Shown here: positions 15,555 through 24,738 of the stretch, piece after piece
Layout of the letters: each line of letters opens with the position of its first letter
Numbering within the stretch: the stretch's first letter is position 1
Origin: Phycisphaerales bacterium
Lineage (GTDB): Bacteria; Planctomycetota; Phycisphaerae; Phycisphaerales; UBA1924
Length of the DNA: 32,143 nt
Assembly (NCBI GenBank): GCA_007693765.1
Contig: RECZ01000064.1
Location: 1-32,143, forward strand
Direction: 5' to 3'
Position numbers and translations under genes: made by a program
The notes under the pieces: model-generated
Told to the model about the DNA's origin: nothing
The model's input: the letters and a program-made list of their open reading frames with translations, nothing else
Database searches by the model: none

Positions 15555-16064
15555 TCAGACCGGCGTGACCAGCAGCTTGTACGCCCACGCCGCGCCGGCG
15601 GCTCCCGCCAACCACCATAACACTCTTGCCTGCAGGATTCCCGTGCAGAGCGTCCCGGCGAGGCGAGAACCCGTCAGCGCCGCGTGGAGGGCGATCCAGA
15701 AGCCCGTGGCCGTCGCCACGGCGAGCAGGGCCCCGAAGGGCTGGGCGGCGAAGGCCCCGGCGAGGTCGCCGCGGCTGGCGTAGGCGAACGAGGTGGTCAT
15801 GCCGCACGTTGCGCAGGGCCTCCCGGTCGCGATGACCCACCCGCACGAGGGGAGCCCCAGCTGGGTGTGGGTGCCGTGGCCCTCTGCGGAGGGGCTCAGA
15901 AAGAACGCGGTCAGCAACAGGGCGGCGCACACCGCGGCGACGACGCTCGCGATGACCCTGTCGCCCGTGGACGCCGTGCGCGGGGCGGTCGCGGGGCGCG
16001 ACGGGGGAGCCGGGGTTGCGCGAGGCGTGGGGGGGTGTGTTGGGATGGCGTCGTGCGGCGTCAC
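15555..16064 (-). CDS. DUF2752 membrane protein
   Basis: A 169-residue protein with a Pro/Thr-rich N-terminus and three to four hydrophobic segments (residues about 36-58, 108-128 and 135-165). Between the first two lies the DUF2752 signature: a Cys-Gly turn, ATGRPCATCGMTTSF with a Cys-x2-Cys pair, then GDLAGAFAAQPFGALLAV. The family is of unknown function. The GTG at 16064 is chosen because it opens VTPHDAIPTHPP; the open frame continues upstream over the nuoA stop. No Shine-Dalgarno sequence is visible, and TACACT stands six bases before the GTG, as for the Nfu-domain gene. It begins 25 bases after nuoA. Confidence 0.82.
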   Translation of the reverse strand: MTPHDAIPTHPPTPRATPAPPSRPATAPRTASTGDRVIASVVAAVCAALLLTAFFLSPSAEGHGTHTQLGLPSCGWVIATGRPCATCGMTTSFAYASRGDLAGAFAAQPFGALLAVATATGFWIALHAALTGSRLAGTLCTGILQARVLWWLAGAAGAAWAYKLLVTPV

Positions 16065-16089
16065 GCGCGGAGTGTAGGGTCGTCCCCGC

Positions 16090-16482
16090 TCAATCGAAGC
16101 GGAAAACGCCCTTCTTGGCGGCGTAGACATACGCGATCACCGTGGTGAGCAGGAAGAAGAGCACGCGCCCGAGGAAGAGCGCCGCGTCGTCCGACCGCGC
16201 CCCGACTTGGGCGAACGTCGCGGCCCACGGGAAGAGGAAGATGATCTCGACGTCGAAGACCAGGAAGGCCATAGCCAGCAGGTAGAACCGCACGTTGAAG
16301 CGCTTGCGGGCGCTGCTGAGCGGGTTCATGCCCGACTCGTACGCCGTGCCCTTGACGGCGCCCTGGCGGCGCGGCCCGATGATGCCCGAGGCAACGACGT
16401 TCACCACCGCGAAGGTGATCGCGATCAGCAGCAATACGCCGATCGGGAGGTAGTGCGAGACGTCGGTCGAGGTGGGGGGCAC
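16090..16482 (-). CDS. nuoA: NADH-quinone oxidoreductase subunit A
   Basis: A 130-residue membrane subunit of respiratory complex I. It has the three transmembrane helices of the family and the conserved loop YESGMNPLSSARKRFNVRFY between helices 1 and 2, followed by FLVFDVEIIFLFPWA with the conserved acidic pair in helix 2. The GTG at 16482 (PPTSTDVSHYLPIGVLLL) gives the usual length; a longer frame to 16557 has a non-conserved Arg/Pro-rich extension. No nuoB follows and no other complex I gene is in the window, so nuoA is separated from the rest of its operon. Confidence 0.9.
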   Translation of the reverse strand: MPPTSTDVSHYLPIGVLLLIAITFAVVNVVASGIIGPRRQGAVKGTAYESGMNPLSSARKRFNVRFYLLAMAFLVFDVEIIFLFPWAATFAQVGARSDDAALFLGRVLFFLLTTVIAYVYAAKKGVFRFD

Positions 16483-16540
16483 GGCGGGGGTTTCCGGGGT
16501 TCCGGGGCTGCGGGTCTGATGGGCTCGGCGAGGGGCGGGC

Positions 16541-16546
16541 AGTGTA
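16541..16546 (-). promoter_or_regulatory. Possible -10 element for nuoA
   Basis: TACACT on the minus strand, 58 bases before the nuoA GTG and 38 bases past the TolC-like stop. It matches the -10 proposed for rpsA and for the first PEP-CTERM-like unit. The -35 region (CTCGAC-like) is weak. Confidence 0.4.
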
Positions 16547-16584
16547 GCGGCGACCACGGGCGGTCGTCGAGCCTTCGCCCGGGC

Positions 16585-18294
16585 TCAGCGCATGCCGGCC
16601 TCTTCGACGCTGCGCCAGCCGCGCAGCGGGCCGCGGTCGGCGTCGGAGCGGGGGTCGAGCGGCTCCCACGAGACCTTCGAAGCGCCCAGCAGCGTGCCGG
16701 TGGCGAAGGCGAGGTCGACGAGAGCGATCTGGTACTCGGCGAGGGCGCGGATCTCGGCGAGCTGGGAGTCGGCGAGGCGGGTGGAGGCGTCGAGGACGTC
16801 GGTGCTGGTGCTGGCGCCGACGTCGAACTGGCGCTGCTCGGCGTCGAGGGCGCGCCCATTGAGGAGCGACGCCTGCCTCGCCGCGAGGATGCGCTGCCAG
16901 CCGGATTCGACGGCGTCGACGGCGCTGTAGACCTCCTGACGGATAGAGATCTGGCGCGCCTCGCGCGTGGAGAGGCGCTGGAGGCGGGAGAGCACGGCCT
17001 GGTGGACGCGGGCGCGGGCCCGCTCGTTGCCGACGGGGATCTCGGCGTTGAGGGAGACGACGTGATCGTCGAAGTCTCCGCTTCGCATCGTGCTCAGGGC
17101 GTCGTTGGGGTTTCGACCGAGGGCGTTGAGGCGGTAGGTGTAGTCGACGGTGAAGAGCGGCAGGGCCTGGTTGCGGGTGAAGTCGATGGTGCTGGAGTCC
17201 TGGGCGAGTCGGAGCTCGAGCTCCAGCATCTCCATGCGCTCGTAGACGGCGATCTCGGCGAGCTCCTCGCCGGGGAGTTCATAGCGCACGGGGTCGGGGT
17301 CGGTGCCGGCGACGATGAGCACGGGCGAACCCATTTCGAGGCCGGGCACGTTGATGATGCGTTTGAGGTCGCGCTGGGCGTCGCGGAGGTTGGCCTCGGC
17401 GACGATGATCGCCTCGAGCCGCTCGGCGATGCCGGCCTCGGCGCGGATGACCTCGATCTCGGCGACTTGCCCGGCGCGCACCTGCCTGCGGGCGCGTTCG
17501 AGCTGCTCAACGGCGAGCTCGTACTGCATCTGCCGGACCTCGAGCGCGCGGGCCGTGCCGTACATGCGCCAGTAGGCGCGCTCGACGTTGGCGAGCTGAC
17601 GGATGACCTCGAGCTTGGTGCGGGCGCGGCTGATCTGCTCGTTGTAGGACGCGATGCGGATGGAGTGCGTGTTGGCGCGCTGCCCGGCGTTGCGGAGCAG
17701 GGGCTGGCTGATGGAGAACGCGGGGTTGATGGTGTACGAGGGGTCCAGCGTCGAGAAGACGTTGTTGGTCTCGGTGCGATTCATCGGCAGGCTCACCGTC
17801 GCGGTGCCGCCGGTGCGCAGAGGGATGCGGACGCCGGGCTCGAAGTCGAGCGAGCGCAGCTCGTTGCTGGCGAGTTGGCTGGCGGTCGGTCGCGTGAACT
17901 CGCTGTAGGAGAGCCGGGAGAAGATGGTGGACTCGAACTTCGCCTCCTCCTCGCTGAGCGCCTCGCCGCTGATGACGGGATCGATAAGCGCGACGCGCAG
18001 GTCGGGGTTTCGCTCCAGCGTCCACGCGCGGCATTCTTCGAGCGTGACGGTGACGCGCTCCAGACCCTCGAAGGGATTGAAGATGCGCTCTTTCTCGTCC
18101 TCGATCTCGTCGGGCGGGCGCTCGTACGCGGCGATGTTGAGCGGCGGCACTTCGCGGAGCCGTTCGGGCGCAGGGCGCATCGTCTCGTACCGCTGGGCGG
18201 TTTGGAGGGGGCTTTCGCAGGCGGCGCAGAGCAAGGCCGCGCAGGTGACGGGGAGGAGCGTCGCCGCGCGGATCGCCGTCGGTCGTTCATTCAT
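16585..18294 (-). CDS. TolC-family outer-membrane efflux lipoprotein
   Basis: A 569-residue outer-membrane channel protein. It begins with a lipoprotein signal (LLCAAC, Cys26), as in OprM-type members of the TolC family. The mature part has the two long coiled-coil hairpin regions expected of two outer-membrane-efflux repeats: NPDLRVALIDPVISGEAL and SRARTKLEVIRQLANVERAY in the first, and ARQASLLNGRALDAEQRQFD with STDVLDASTRLADSQLAEI in the second. It should form the exit duct for the ABC system encoded immediately upstream. Its ATG lies inside the end of the second permease gene (8-base overlap), so the five genes from 22961 to here form one operon. It is longer than E. coli TolC because of an N-terminal extension of about 70 residues. 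Confidence 0.9.
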   Translation of the reverse strand: MNERPTAIRAATLLPVTCAALLCAACESPLQTAQRYETMRPAPERLREVPPLNIAAYERPPDEIEDEKERIFNPFEGLERVTVTLEECRAWTLERNPDLRVALIDPVISGEALSEEEAKFESTIFSRLSYSEFTRPTASQLASNELRSLDFEPGVRIPLRTGGTATVSLPMNRTETNNVFSTLDPSYTINPAFSISQPLLRNAGQRANTHSIRIASYNEQISRARTKLEVIRQLANVERAYWRMYGTARALEVRQMQYELAVEQLERARRQVRAGQVAEIEVIRAEAGIAERLEAIIVAEANLRDAQRDLKRIINVPGLEMGSPVLIVAGTDPDPVRYELPGEELAEIAVYERMEMLELELRLAQDSSTIDFTRNQALPLFTVDYTYRLNALGRNPNDALSTMRSGDFDDHVVSLNAEIPVGNERARARVHQAVLSRLQRLSTREARQISIRQEVYSAVDAVESGWQRILAARQASLLNGRALDAEQRQFDVGASTSTDVLDASTRLADSQLAEIRALAEYQIALVDLAFATGTLLGASKVSWEPLDPRSDADRGPLRGWRSVEEAGMR

Positions 18295-19525
18295 GTCGCA
18301 GTGCCTCGATGGGGTCCAGCCTCGACGCCTTGATGGCGGGGAACATGCCGAAGATCAGGCCGACGCCGGCGCTGAAGGCGATGGAGAACACGATCGCCCA
18401 CATGGGGATGGAGGCGTCCTCGAGCGTCGCCCCGGGCATGCTCTTCATCGCCGCCGTCAGCCCCTGGCCCACGATCACGCCGATCAGCCCGCCGAAGATG
18501 CAGAGGGTGACGGCCTCGACGAGGAACTGCGCGAGGATCACCGCGGGGCGGGCGCCCACGGCCTTGCGCAGCCCGATCTCGCGGGTTCGCTCGCTCACCG
18601 AGACGAGCATGATGTTCATGATGCCCACGCCGCCGACGAGCAGCGAGATGCCCACGATCCCGCCGGCGACCATGGTGACGCCCGTGGCGACGGATTGGAA
18701 CTGCTCGATGTACCGCTGCATGACCTCGACGAAGAACGTGGACTTCTGATCGGGGCGCAGGTCGCGCATGCGCCGGAGGATGAACTCGGCCTCGGCGCGG
18801 GCGTCCTCGGCTTTCTCCGGCGCGATCGCCTGCCCGGTGGTGAAGGAGATCCAGCCGTAGGGGTGCAGCTTCTGGGCGGTGGTGAAGGGGACGTACACCT
18901 CGGCCCGGGGCCGCCCCTGGCCCATCATCTGCCCCTGCTTGGTCTCGACCACGCCGACGACCATGAAGCGGATGCCCGCGAGCAGGATGTAGTCGCCGGT
19001 GGGGTCGCGGGCCAGATCGAGTTCGGTGACGCCGACCTCGTTGATGAGGCAGACGTAGAGCGCGCCCTCGTTGTCCGACTGGGTGAACTGCCGACCCATC
19101 AGCACCGAGCGGGACTCGACGCTGTGCCAGTCGGTCCAGATGCCCGTGACCTGCACGCCCTCGAGCGTCTGGTCGCGGTTGCGGACCGTGGTCGTGAGGC
19201 GCCACATGGGGCTGAGCTTGGCGATGGAGGGGGCGCTCTCGACGAGTTCCTCGATCTCGTGCTGCTTGAGCACCACGTCCGTCCACGACAGACGGTGCTG
19301 CTCCTCGATCGGCACGGTGGCGCCGATGAACATGTAGTTGGCGCCGATGGTCTCGAACTCGCGCAGCACGAAGGTGCGCATCCCCGTGAGGGCGGCGATC
19401 ACCGCCAGCACCGAGGCCACGCCGATGATGATGCCCAGCGAGGTGAGCAGCGCCCGCACCTTGTTGGCGCGGATCTGCCCCAGGGCGAGGCCCACCGTCT
19501 GCATGAGGAAGCGCAGGCCCATCAT
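18287..19525 (-). CDS. MacB/FtsX-type ABC permease, second of two
   Basis: A 412-residue inner-membrane permease without its own ATPase domain. One N-terminal transmembrane helix ([20 protein letters not shown]) is followed by a MacB-type periplasmic domain of about 230 residues and a C-terminal FtsX domain with three helices. It carries the conserved coupling stretch [22 protein letters not shown] and ends ASRLDPIEALRHE. It is clearly paralogous to the upstream permease, nearly identical at both termini but divergent in the periplasmic domain. ATG at 19525 or 19522 is preceded by GGGGGTG. The upstream permease gene ends 33 bases earlier, and its own stop overlaps the TolC-like gene. Confidence 0.92.
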   Translation of the reverse strand: MMGLRFLMQTVGLALGQIRANKVRALLTSLGIIIGVASVLAVIAALTGMRTFVLREFETIGANYMFIGATVPIEEQHRLSWTDVVLKQHEIEELVESAPSIAKLSPMWRLTTTVRNRDQTLEGVQVTGIWTDWHSVESRSVLMGRQFTQSDNEGALYVCLINEVGVTELDLARDPTGDYILLAGIRFMVVGVVETKQGQMMGQGRPRAEVYVPFTTAQKLHPYGWISFTTGQAIAPEKAEDARAEAEFILRRMRDLRPDQKSTFFVEVMQRYIEQFQSVATGVTMVAGGIVGISLLVGGVGIMNIMLVSVSERTREIGLRKAVGARPAVILAQFLVEAVTLCIFGGLIGVIVGQGLTAAMKSMPGATLEDASIPMWAIVFSIAFSAGVGLIFGMFPAIKASRLDPIEALRHE

Positions 19526-19558
19526 GGGCGCACCCCCGATCGGCTCGTGGCTGTGTGG

Positions 19559-20800
19559 TCATTCATGGCGCAGCGCCTGGATGGGATCGAGGCGCGAGGC
19601 CTTGATCGCCGGGAACATGCCGAACACCACGCCTACGCCGGCGCTGAACGCGAACGCCAGCCCCATCGCCCACGTGGGGATGAACGCGTCCTCGAGGTTG
19701 GCCCCGGGCATCATCCGCAGGCCCATGGTCAGCGCCTGCCCGATGAGCAGCCCGATCAGCCCGCCCACGAGACACAGCGTGACGGCCTCGACGAGGAACT
19801 GGGTGAGGATGACCGCGGGGCGGGCGCCCACCGCCTTGCGCAGACCGATCTCCCGGGTGCGCTCGCTCACCGAGACGAGCATGATGTTCATGATGCCGAT
19901 GCCGCCCACGAGCAGCGACACGCTGACCACGCCTCCGGCGATGGCCGTGATGCCGCCCGCGAGGGCGTTGAAGCTGTCGATGTGCTGCTGCATGACCTCG
20001 ACGTTGAAGGTGTCCGGCTCGCCGGGCTGCTGCCCGCGGCTGTTGCGGAGGATGAACCGGACCTCGGCGATGGCGTCGTCGGACAACTCCGGCGAGCGGA
20101 GCTGGGCGATGGCGTTCATCCACGAGTGCGGGCTGAGCTTCACTGAAGTGGCGAAAGGGATGTAGACCTCGGTGCGCGTCTCGCCGTCGCCCCCGAAGAT
20201 GGGGCCGACCTCCTTGGTCTCGACCACGCCCACGATGAGGAAGCGTCGACCGCCGATGGTGATGTGCACACCGACGGGGTCAGCGCCGAGGTCGAGTTCC
20301 TCGATGGCCTTGTCGTTGATCAGGCAGACGGGGCGGCGCTCCTCCTCGTCGATGCGGGAGAAGGTCCGCCCGAGTGTGACGTGGCGGTCCTCGATCGTGT
20401 GCCAGTCGGGCTGGATGCCCACGACCTGCACGCCGCGCACCAATGCGGCGCCGCGCTGCACCTCGTACGTCGCGAAGTGCTGCATCGAGAGGGCCTCGAT
20501 GGAGGGAGCGTTCTCGAGGATCGCGACGCCCTCCTCGGGCGTGAGGCGGACCTGATCCCAGCTCAGGCGCCCGCGCATCTCCCGGGGCACCTGCCCCCAG
20601 ACGAAGATCTTGCGGGCGCCGAAGGTCTCGAAATCGCTGAGCACGCTGGCCCGCATCCCCGTGAGGGAGGCGATGACCGCGGTGACGGAGGCCACGCCGA
20701 TGATGATGCCTAGCGACGTGAGCAGCGCCCGCGCTTTGTTGGCTCGGATCTGCCCCAGCGCCAACGCGACCGTCTGCGTGAGCAGCCGAACGATGATCAC
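19559..20800 (-). CDS. MacB/FtsX-type ABC permease, first of two
   Basis: A 413-residue permease with the same plan as the next gene: an N-terminal helix ([20 protein letters not shown]), a periplasmic MacB-type domain with its own distinct sequence ([40 protein letters not shown]) and a three-helix FtsX domain ending [13 protein letters not shown]. The GTG at 20800 overlaps the ATPase stop as GTGA. Two different permeases with one ATPase suggest a heterodimeric transporter, as in YknYZ-type systems where ATPase and permease are separate, although two alternative homodimers sharing the ATPase are also possible. Confidence 0.92.
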   Translation of the reverse strand: MIIVRLLTQTVALALGQIRANKARALLTSLGIIIGVASVTAVIASLTGMRASVLSDFETFGARKIFVWGQVPREMRGRLSWDQVRLTPEEGVAILENAPSIEALSMQHFATYEVQRGAALVRGVQVVGIQPDWHTIEDRHVTLGRTFSRIDEEERRPVCLINDKAIEELDLGADPVGVHITIGGRRFLIVGVVETKEVGPIFGGDGETRTEVYIPFATSVKLSPHSWMNAIAQLRSPELSDDAIAEVRFILRNSRGQQPGEPDTFNVEVMQQHIDSFNALAGGITAIAGGVVSVSLLVGGIGIMNIMLVSVSERTREIGLRKAVGARPAVILTQFLVEAVTLCLVGGLIGLLIGQALTMGLRMMPGANLEDAFIPTWAMGLAFAFSAGVGVVFGMFPAIKASRLDPIQALRHE

Positions 20801-21582
20801 GCGGGCGTCTCCTCGACGGGCGTCGCGCCGGCGCGCTGGGGCGTGTTCATGGCGGTCAGCGTCGCCGCGGCCCGCTCGGCCCATTCGCGGTGGATCGGGT
20901 CGTCGCGCGTGGGCAGGTCGCTCATGACGCGCCCGTCGCGGAGGCGGACGATGCGCTGGGCGTTGCCGGCGACGTCCTCCTCGTGGGTGACGATGACGAT
21001 GGTCTGGCCCTCGTCGTGCAGCTCACGGAAGAGGCTGATGATCTCCTCGGAGGTCTGCGAGTCGAGGTTGCCGGTGGGCTCGTCGGCGAGCAGGATGCTC
21101 GGCTCGTTCACCAGCGCGCGGGCGATGGCCACGCGCTGCCGCTGGCCGCCCGAGAGCTGGTTGGGCTTGTGGGTCATGCGGTCGGCGAGGCCGACGCGTT
21201 CGAGGGAGCGTTTCGCCAGTTTGCGGGCCGTCCACCACCCGTGCTTGGAGTAGATCAGCGGCAGCATCACGTTCTTGAGCGCCGTCGCCCGCGGCAGCAG
21301 CTCGAACGACTGGAACACGAACCCGATTTCTTTGTTGCGCACCAGCGCCAGCTCCCCCGCGGGCATGCGGTGGGTGGGCTTGCCGTTGAGGATGTAGGCG
21401 CCGCCCGTGGGCTTGTCGAGGCAGCCGAGGATGTTCATGAGCGTGGACTTGCCCGACCCCGAAGCGCCCATGATGGCGACGAACTCGTTGCGCTTGATCT
21501 CGATGTCCACGCCGCGCAGCGCGTGCACGCGCTCCACCCCGACCTTGTAGACCTTGGTGAGTGATCGGATCGAGATCGTCAT
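20797..21582 (-). CDS. MacB/LolD-type ABC transporter ATPase
   Basis: A 261-residue nucleotide-binding protein. It shows Walker [10 protein letters not shown], the Q-loop [10 protein letters not shown], the signature [15 protein letters not shown], Walker [14 protein letters not shown] and the switch His in [10 protein letters not shown]. The DEPTGNLDS form is typical of the MacB/LolD/FtsE branch that works with FtsX-type permeases. A tail of about 40 residues beyond the usual end is specific to this protein. The ATG overlaps the stop of the membrane-fusion gene (ATGA), and the stop overlaps the first permease (GTGA), so translation is coupled on both sides. Confidence 0.95.
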   Translation of the reverse strand: MTISIRSLTKVYKVGVERVHALRGVDIEIKRNEFVAIMGASGSGKSTLMNILGCLDKPTGGAYILNGKPTHRMPAGELALVRNKEIGFVFQSFELLPRATALKNVMLPLIYSKHGWWTARKLAKRSLERVGLADRMTHKPNQLSGGQRQRVAIARALVNEPSILLADEPTGNLDSQTSEEIISLFRELHDEGQTIVIVTHEEDVAGNAQRIVRLRDGRVMSDLPTRDDPIHREWAERAAATLTAMNTPQRAGATPVEETPA

Positions 21583-22961
21583 CGCGCAGCGCTCTGCTCG
21601 GCGGGTTCGTCGTCGTCTCCGGGCGGCTCGTCGTCGGCGCGGGCGGTCTCGACGGCGTCGCCGTCGGCGTCCTTCTGCGCGGGGGTCGCGGCGTCGCCGT
21701 CGCGGACGCGCACGCCGTTGGACATCGAGAGCAGCGCCTTGTACGGCCCCACGATCACGCGCTCGCCCGCCTCGACGCCCGCGAGCAGCGCCGTGGTGCG
21801 CAGGTCGCTGGGGCCGACGGAGACCGGTCGGGCCTTGGCCTCGCCGTTCTCGATGAGGTAGACGACGCGGGCGAAGGTGCGGTCGCGGAGCACGTTGGGG
21901 TTGTCGCGCAACTCGTCGGGCAGTTCGTCGACGCGCACGTCGAGCACCGCCTGGCTGGGCACGAGCATGACGTCGCGGAGCGTCTCGATCTCGATGTCCA
22001 CGCTCGCGGTGAGCCCCGAGTAGATCGAGCGGCCGCGGAGGTCCAACACCACCTCGACCTCGAAGACGTCGTTGGAGGCGCCCACGCTGATGCCCGACCG
22101 CCCGCCGGCGCGCCGGCGTTCGAGGGCGATCTTGCGGACCACGCCCTCGAACTCCTCGTCCGGGTAGGCGTTGAGGTAGACGCGGGCCCGCTGGCCGACG
22201 CGCACGTGGGCGATGTCCGTCTCGTCGACCTCGACGCGCACGATCATCTCGGAGAGGTCGGCGATCTCCATGATCACGGTGCCCGGGTTGTTCATGGTGC
22301 CGGTCATCACGATCTCGCCCACCTCGGCGTTGAGGCGGGTGAGGGTGCCGTTGATGGGCGAGGCGATCTGGGTGTAGCGCAGGTCCTCGCGCACCCGTGA
22401 GATCGAGGCCCGGGCCATCTCGATGCTCGCCTCCGCGGCGCGCATGTTGGCTTCGGCGCGACGTCGCTCCGCCTCCGCCTGATCCAAGGCGGACTTGGGC
22501 ACGTCGTTGCTCTCGTACAGGGCGGACTGGCGCTCCCACTCGGAGACGGCGTTGATGTACGTGGCCCGGGCGCCCTCCAGGCGGGCCTCCTCGGCCCGCA
22601 GGGAGGCCTCCACCGAGGCGAGTTGGGCCTGCAGGTCGCGGTCGTCGAGCTTCAGGATCATGTCCCCCCGGCGGATCGTGTCGCCCTCCTCGAAGGGCAG
22701 GTCCTCGATCTGGGCCGAGATCCGGGCCGAGATCGACACCCGCCGGGCGGCCTCCACCAGCCCGGGGGCGCTGACGGTCCGCACCAGGTCGCCGACCTCG
22801 ACGGGCTCGAGACGCACGAGCTGGCCCACGCCCCCGCCGCGGGAGGCCTCCATCTGCTTCTTGACCATGGGCCAGAGCACGGCCGCCGCCCCGCCGCCGA
22901 TCACGGCCAGCAGGATCACAGCGCCCACGACCCATTTCACGATGCCCATTGCTCCGCGCAC
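21579..22961 (-). CDS. HlyD/MacA-type periplasmic adaptor (membrane fusion protein)
   Basis: A 460-residue adaptor that links the inner-membrane permeases to the TolC-like channel. It has an N-terminal membrane helix ([20 protein letters not shown]), a first half-motif of the lipoyl domain ([20 protein letters not shown]), a long coiled coil (about residues 120-205, [18 protein letters not shown] and [19 protein letters not shown]), the second lipoyl half ([20 protein letters not shown]) and beta-barrel/membrane-proximal domains. The tail is acidic and disordered. The GTG at 22961 has AGGTGG seven to eight bases upstream; an ATG at 22949 is possible but lacks a properly spaced site. This is the first gene of the efflux operon. 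Confidence 0.92.
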   Translation of the reverse strand: MRGAMGIVKWVVGAVILLAVIGGGAAAVLWPMVKKQMEASRGGGVGQLVRLEPVEVGDLVRTVSAPGLVEAARRVSISARISAQIEDLPFEEGDTIRRGDMILKLDDRDLQAQLASVEASLRAEEARLEGARATYINAVSEWERQSALYESNDVPKSALDQAEAERRRAEANMRAAEASIEMARASISRVREDLRYTQIASPINGTLTRLNAEVGEIVMTGTMNNPGTVIMEIADLSEMIVRVEVDETDIAHVRVGQRARVYLNAYPDEEFEGVVRKIALERRRAGGRSGISVGASNDVFEVEVVLDLRGRSIYSGLTASVDIEIETLRDVMLVPSQAVLDVRVDELPDELRDNPNVLRDRTFARVVYLIENGEAKARPVSVGPSDLRTTALLAGVEAGERVIVGPYKALLSMSNGVRVRDGDAATPAQKDADGDAVETARADDEPPGDDDEPAEQSAAR

Positions 22962-23168
22962 TGGCGTTCCACCTTGCTGGTACGTGTGATCGAACCCTCG
23001 CGACTCGTGCCCTCGCCGGGCGTGCCGGCCCGAGACTCTCCGCAACACCAAGCATACACCGGTCATTCCGCGGCCGGTTGCATCCTCATCGGGCGCACGG
23101 CGGTGCGCCGACGTACCATCTTGGGATGTTCGCACGGGCCCTTTCACCCCCCGTGCGGCATGTCCCCG

Positions 23169-23242
23169 CAGGGTGTAGCTCAGCTTGGTAGAGCGCCGCG
23201 TTTGGGTCGCGGAGGCCGCTGGTTCGAATCCAGTCACCCTGA
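23169..23242 (+). tRNA. tRNA-Pro (anticodon UGG)
   Basis: A 74-base cloverleaf: acceptor arms CAGGGTG and CACCCTG, D-arm GCTC/GAGC, anticodon stem CCGCG/CGCGG around TTTGGGT (anticodon TGG), and T-arm with the TTCGAAT loop. The C1-G72 pair is typical of bacterial tRNA-Pro. The CCA end is not encoded. It sits alone between the divergent efflux operon and purD. No integrated element is visible beside it. Confidence 0.96.
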
Positions 23243-23303
23243 TTCCCCACCCCTTTCCGCCACGGACTCGCTCCATGCGCGAGGATCGGTATCATCCGCC
23301 CCA

Positions 23304-24602
23304 ATGCGCCAACCCCCAGACGACATGCGTGTGCTTCTCGTCGGCGGCGGCGGGCGTGAGCACGCGCTGGCGTGGCGTCTGGACCAGTCCCCGCGCGTAC
23401 GCCGAATCTTCACGACCCACCCCGAGAACCCGGGGATCGCCTCGCTGGCGGATCCCGTGGGTTTCCCGTTCAACGTCAAAGAGGCCTACCGCCTGCGCCA
23501 GTTCTGCGATCGCGAGAAGGTGAACCTCGTGGTCATCGGACCCGAGGCGCCGCTGGCGGCGGGGCTGGCCGATGCGCTCGAGGCGTCCGGACGGGCAGTG
23601 GTCGGACCCGGCGCCAAGGGGGCGCAGATCGAGGCCAGCAAGGCGTGGTCGAAGGCGTTCATGCGGGCCGCGTCGATCCCGACCGCGGACGGTCGGGCCT
23701 TCGACAACGCCCACGACGCCAAGCGCTGGATCGAGTCGCGCGAGCACGCCCCGGTCGTGAAGGCCTCCGGGCTGGCGGCGGGCAAGGGCGTGATCGTGCC
23801 CAAGACGATCGAGGAGGCGCTGGACGCCGTCGACCGCATCATGAGCAAGCGCGAGTTCGCCGACGCCGGCGCCGAGATCGTGGTGGAGGAGTGTCTGGAC
23901 GGGCGTGAGGCGTCGGTCTTCGCGCTCGTCGACGGGCGCACGATCCTGATGCTCGACGCATGCCAGGACCACAAGCGGTTGCTCGACTACGACGAGGGGC
24001 CGAACACGGGCGGCATGGGGGCGTACTCCCCGGCCCGCGTGCTCGACGACGAGATGATGACCCGCGTGGAGCGGGAGATCATCCTCCCCACCGTCGACGC
24101 CCTCCGCCGCGACGGCATCGATTACCGCGGCGTGCTCTACGTGGGGATCATGCTCACGCACGCCGGGCCCAAGGTGCTCGAGTACAACGCCCGCTTCGGC
24201 GACCCCGAATGCCAGACCCTCATGCCCCGGCTCATCGGCGACCTCGCCGACCTGCTCTGGCGCACCGCCAGCGGCTCGCTCGAGGACGCCGAGATCGACT
24301 GGGACCGGCGTTCGTCCTGCTGCGTGGTCATCGCCAGCGAGGGCTACCCCGAGAAGCCGGTCACCGGGCGTCCAATCTCCGGAATCGAGGACGCGCTGGC
24401 GATGGACGACGTGCACGTCTTCCACGCCGGCACGGCGATGGACAAGCAGGGGGCGCTGGTCAGCGTCGGCGGGCGCGTGCTGAGCGTTGTCGCCCTCGCG
24501 GACGACCTCGCCGGGGCGAGAGAGAAGGCGAACGCCGCGTGCGCGTGCATCACGCTCGAGGGCGCCCAGCATCGAAGCGACATCGGGGCGAAGGCGATCT
24601 GA
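23304..24602 (+). CDS. purD: Phosphoribosylamine-glycine ligase
   Basis: A 432-residue enzyme of purine synthesis that joins phosphoribosylamine and glycine using ATP. It shows the N-terminal MRVLLVGGGGREHALAW, the ATP-grasp loop VVKASGLAAGKGVIVPKT, GGMGAYSPA, and VLEYNARFGDPECQTLMPRL with the metal-binding Glu/Asn, followed by the C-terminal SVGGRVLSVVALADDL domain. The conserved start of the family is the ATG at 23325 (425 residues). The ATG at 23304 adds seven residues and follows a TATCAT sequence by eight bases. Neither has a Shine-Dalgarno site. It lies 61 bases after tRNA-Pro and may share its transcript. Confidence 0.95.
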   Translation: MRQPPDDMRVLLVGGGGREHALAWRLDQSPRVRRIFTTHPENPGIASLADPVGFPFNVKEAYRLRQFCDREKVNLVVIGPEAPLAAGLADALEASGRAVVGPGAKGAQIEASKAWSKAFMRAASIPTADGRAFDNAHDAKRWIESREHAPVVKASGLAAGKGVIVPKTIEEALDAVDRIMSKREFADAGAEIVVEECLDGREASVFALVDGRTILMLDACQDHKRLLDYDEGPNTGGMGAYSPARVLDDEMMTRVEREIILPTVDALRRDGIDYRGVLYVGIMLTHAGPKVLEYNARFGDPECQTLMPRLIGDLADLLWRTASGSLEDAEIDWDRRSSCCVVIASEGYPEKPVTGRPISGIEDALAMDDVHVFHAGTAMDKQGALVSVGGRVLSVVALADDLAGAREKANAACACITLEGAQHRSDIGAKAI

Positions 24603-24657
24603 CCCGCCGCGCCGTCGGGGGTCGAGCGGGGGCCGCATCACCGAATCACGGGCGTAG

Positions 24658-24689
24658 AAAAAACGCCGAGCGCGTGAAGCGCTCGGCGT
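24658..24689 (-). terminator. Rho-independent terminator of the second PEP-CTERM-like unit
   Basis: A perfect 11-bp stem (24663-24673 with 24679-24689) and a 5-base loop, followed on the minus strand by six T. It lies about 50 bases past the stop of the last gene of the unit; purD converges from the other side. A smaller CGCCCC/GGGGCG hairpin lies between it and that stop. Confidence 0.9.
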
Positions 24690-24738
24690 CATGGGGGGAT
24701 ATGCCCGCCCCGTGAGGGGCGGCACTCGCTTTGGTTGG

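Noticed and set aside
16207-20146. Two long plus-strand frames opposite nuoA, the TolC-like gene and the permeases
   Set aside because: Biased composition (Gly/Ala/Glu, then His/Asp) and complete overlap with clearly conserved minus-strand proteins.
23169-23303. Integration site at tRNA-Pro
   Set aside because: No repeated tRNA 3' end, integrase or atypical gene block is visible on either side.
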